Shown piece after piece: positions 6,432 through 7,910 of a stretch of DNA of 7,910 nucleotides; position 1 is the first letter of the stretch, and every line of letters begins with the position of its first letter. The notes under the pieces are model-generated. The model searched no databases, was not told the origin of the DNA, and saw only the letters and a list, made by a program, of their open reading frames with translations. Both the position numbers and the translations under genes were made by a program. Source of the DNA: Desulfosarcina sp. (lineage in GTDB: Bacteria > Desulfobacterota > Desulfobacteria > Desulfobacterales > Desulfosarcinaceae); contig DAOWNV010000124.1 of assembly GCA_030642405.1 (NCBI GenBank), forward strand, positions 1 through 7,910, given 5' to 3'.

Positions 6432-6692
6432 TCAGATTTTAACACGTTTGACACTGTCGGTTTTGGTGGTGAAAAAAGTTTCGAAAATCAAATCGAGGTG
6501 CTCTTTTTTTATTCCAATGCCATTATCGGCCAGGGTGATGTGGACGAAGTAATCGTCCCCTTCGGTAGCCACTGTGAGACGGCCACCTTCGGGCATGGCA
6601 TCGCGGGCGTTGGAGATCAGATTCAAAAAGACCTGGCGAAGCTGATTTTTTGAAGCATTCACCTTTCCAAGGTTTTCAGCGAAGCTGTGCAC
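6432..6692 (-). pseudogene. Relic of a sensor histidine kinase ATPase domain
   Basis: An 86-codon minus-strand frame opening with GTG encodes only the middle of a HATPase_c domain. The N box is intact (QLRQVFLNLISNARDAM, residues 17-33, with the Mg-binding Asn at 28), followed by the G1 box DNGIGI (56-61) and the F box FETFFTTK (70-77). After that the frame gives TDSVKRVKI and stops: the G2 box (GxGLG) is missing in all frames just beyond. The dimerisation/phosphoacceptor His domain and any sensor are absent upstream, where a stop lies two codons before the GTG. A full kinase needs several hundred residues, so this cannot work as one. The best match is to NtrB/PAS-type kinases common in Desulfobacterota. 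I read it as a gene fragment left by deletion or rearrangement. A short accessory ATP-binding protein is possible but unlikely without G2. Confidence 0.75.
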
Positions 6693-6717
6693 TACCTAAG
6701 GGCCCAGTCATCCATAC

Positions 6718-6747
6718 TTGCTTCCAAGCCCATTTCTTGCCTATAAA
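6718..6747 (+). promoter_or_regulatory. Candidate promoter of the LarA-family gene
   Basis: TATAAA (6742-6747, 5/6 to the -10 consensus) lies 18 bases after TTGCTT (6718-6723, 3/6). Transcription would start near 6754, about 27 bases before the ATG at 6781. The good -10 and fitting distance support an independent transcription unit, though the -35 is weak. Confidence 0.4.
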
Positions 6748-6780
6748 CCTGGTTCAACTATTGCGAACCAAAAGAAACCA

Positions 6781-7910
6781 ATGGGATCAAATGTCAATTT
6801 GAAATATGGTAACACCTTTGTAAAAATTCTGTTTCCGGCAGGTACGGAGTTCTTGAATATACGTGAACCGGAAAAAAATATTTCTGAAAAACGGTTCGCT
6901 GTCGATCTTGCTTCCTCTCTTTCGGTGGGAAATCTTAGCGGTCGAAAGGTTTGTGTGGTGGTGGCGGACAAGACAAGGCTTTGCGCCTACGATCGATATT
7001 TACCTGTATTGGTTAATCAACTCCAAGCCAACGGTGTTGAATCGGATAATATTACCATTTTTATCGCATACGGCACCCATCCGATTCAAAGCGATGTTGA
7101 GAGCAAGAAAGCCTATGGTGAAGTTTTTACCAAATACCGATTTGTCCATCACGGCTCCATGGACAAGACTCTGTTTCAGGAAATGGGCCGCACTTCACGC
7201 GGTACAGCCATACGTTTTCGCAAAGATATTCTCAAGACCGATTTCCTGATCACCTTTGGTGCCATTTCCCACCACTACTTTGCAGGATTTGGTGGTGGTC
7301 GGAAGCTGATTTTCCCAGGCTTGGGAAATCGGGAAGCCATTTACCAAAACCATGGTTTGTTTTTGGATAGTAAAAGCCGAATCTTATCTCCGGGATGCAG
7401 ACCGGGCAAACTGGATGGCAATCCTGTGGCCGAAGACCTGGCTGAAATAGAAGGCCAAAAACCTGCCGACCTTGCTATCCATGGTATCCTGGACAGTCGT
7501 GGAAGGGTGTGCCGGTTGCTGGTGGGAAAAGGCGGGGAACATTTTAAAAAAGCTTGTTCACTTCACGGGGAAAATTGTGAGATGCAAGGCAAAGAGCGGT
7601 TTGAAATGGTTGTCGCTTCCTGTGGCGGCCACCCCAAGGATATAAATTTCATTCAGGCTCACAAGGCGATCCATAACGCTGCCGATTTCGTCACAGACAG
7701 TGGGACACTGATTTTGTTCGCCTGTTGTCCTGATGGTGTTGGATCGAAAACTTTTCTGCCCTGGTTCCAAATGGGGAATCGTGATTTGGTTTTTGACCAC
7801 TTGCTGAATGCCTATCAGGGAAACGGTGGAACTGCCCTGGCGTTGATGGAGAAAACAGAACGGATTCGCATATGTCTGGTAACGGATTTGTCTTCAGATA
7901 TATGTCAAAC
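6781..7910 (+). CDS. larA: LarA-family nickel-dependent racemase/epimerase, 3' end cut by window
   Basis: 376 codons are open to the right edge; the family is about 420-430 residues, so roughly 50 are missing. LarA interconverts the enantiomers of lactate, or other 2-hydroxyacids in homologues, using a nickel-pincer nucleotide bound covalently to a Lys. Residues corresponding to Lactobacillus plantarum LarA are all present: DKTR (63-66), GTH with H100 (H108), H165 (H174), GGGRK with K175 (K184, the cofactor-linked Lys), H191 (H200), and Q292/K295 (Q295/K298). The spacing K175 to H191 and Q292 to K295 is as in LarA. The protein is cytoplasmic with no signal peptide. The ATG at 6781 fits the family N-terminus; the ribosome site is weak (AAAAGAAA), and the frame is open upstream only to about 6700. 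The nickel-pincer makers LarB, LarC and LarE are not in the window and may lie to the right or elsewhere. The symbol denotes the family; the true substrate is unknown. Confidence 0.88.
   Translation, partial: MGSNVNLKYGNTFVKILFPAGTEFLNIREPEKNISEKRFAVDLASSLSVGNLSGRKVCVVVADKTRLCAYDRYLPVLVNQLQANGVESDNITIFIAYGTHPIQSDVESKKAYGEVFTKYRFVHHGSMDKTLFQEMGRTSRGTAIRFRKDILKTDFLITFGAISHHYFAGFGGGRKLIFPGLGNREAIYQNHGLFLDSKSRILSPGCRPGKLDGNPVAEDLAEIEGQKPADLAIHGILDSRGRVCRLLVGKGGEHFKKACSLHGENCEMQGKERFEMVVASCGGHPKDINFIQAHKAIHNAADFVTDSGTLILFACCPDGVGSKTFLPWFQMGNRDLVFDHLLNAYQGNGGTALALMEKTERIRICLVTDLSSDICQ

Noticed and set aside
6426..6653. 75-codon plus-strand frame opposite the kinase relic
   Set aside because: Antisense of the recognisable HATPase boxes; nothing independent supports it.
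6693..6759. Short minus-strand frame ending in MDDWALR just upstream of the kinase relic
   Set aside because: About 21 codons, bounded by stops and not recognisable. It may be another remnant at the same junction, but that cannot be supported.
6863..7249. 128-codon plus-strand frame
   Set aside because: It is an out-of-frame shadow of the LarA-family gene, which reads from 6781 with all family motifs in the other frame.

Overview
The window looks like chromosomal DNA of a Gram-negative bacterium of moderate G+C. The gene mix suggests Desulfobacterota (the former Deltaproteobacteria, for example Desulfobacterales): a DtxR-type regulator, an acyl-CoA ligase, a very large exported protein built of beta modules with a calcium-binding tail, and a LarA-type nickel racemase. 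This placement is inference from gene content and style; no rRNA or other phylogenetic marker is present.

Layout. Bases 1-308 hold no recognisable gene, only inverted repeats; one of them (143-171) is a plausible terminator for the leftward transcript. On the minus strand, 309-854 encodes a DtxR/MntR-family metal-dependent repressor and 999-2537 an AMP-forming acyl-CoA ligase. They lie in tandem 144 bp apart, so they could be co-transcribed, but the gap also holds a good promoter for the regulator and a cluster of GTTTA/TAAAC elements. A divergent control region (2538-2723) carries overlapping A+T-rich palindromes and promoter-like sequences for both directions. On the plus strand, 2724-6359 encodes a 1211-residue exported protein: signal peptide, two carboxypeptidase-regulatory-like domains, alternating Ig/fibronectin-like modules around one larger beta domain, a Ca2+-binding thrombospondin-type-3-like tail, and a short hydrophobic C-terminus. 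After it comes a minus-strand relic of a sensor histidine kinase (6432-6692), then a promoter and a LarA-family gene (6781 to beyond the right edge) that keeps all the Ni-pincer cofactor and catalytic residues I can align from memory.

How the genes relate. Regulator and ligase may share a transcript and the regulator may control itself. The exported protein and the LarA homologue look like independent units. I see no defence system, CRISPR array, integrase or intact insertion sequence. The most unusual items are the exported modular protein with its C-terminal motif, the isolated kinase relic, and the clustered palindromes in the two control regions.
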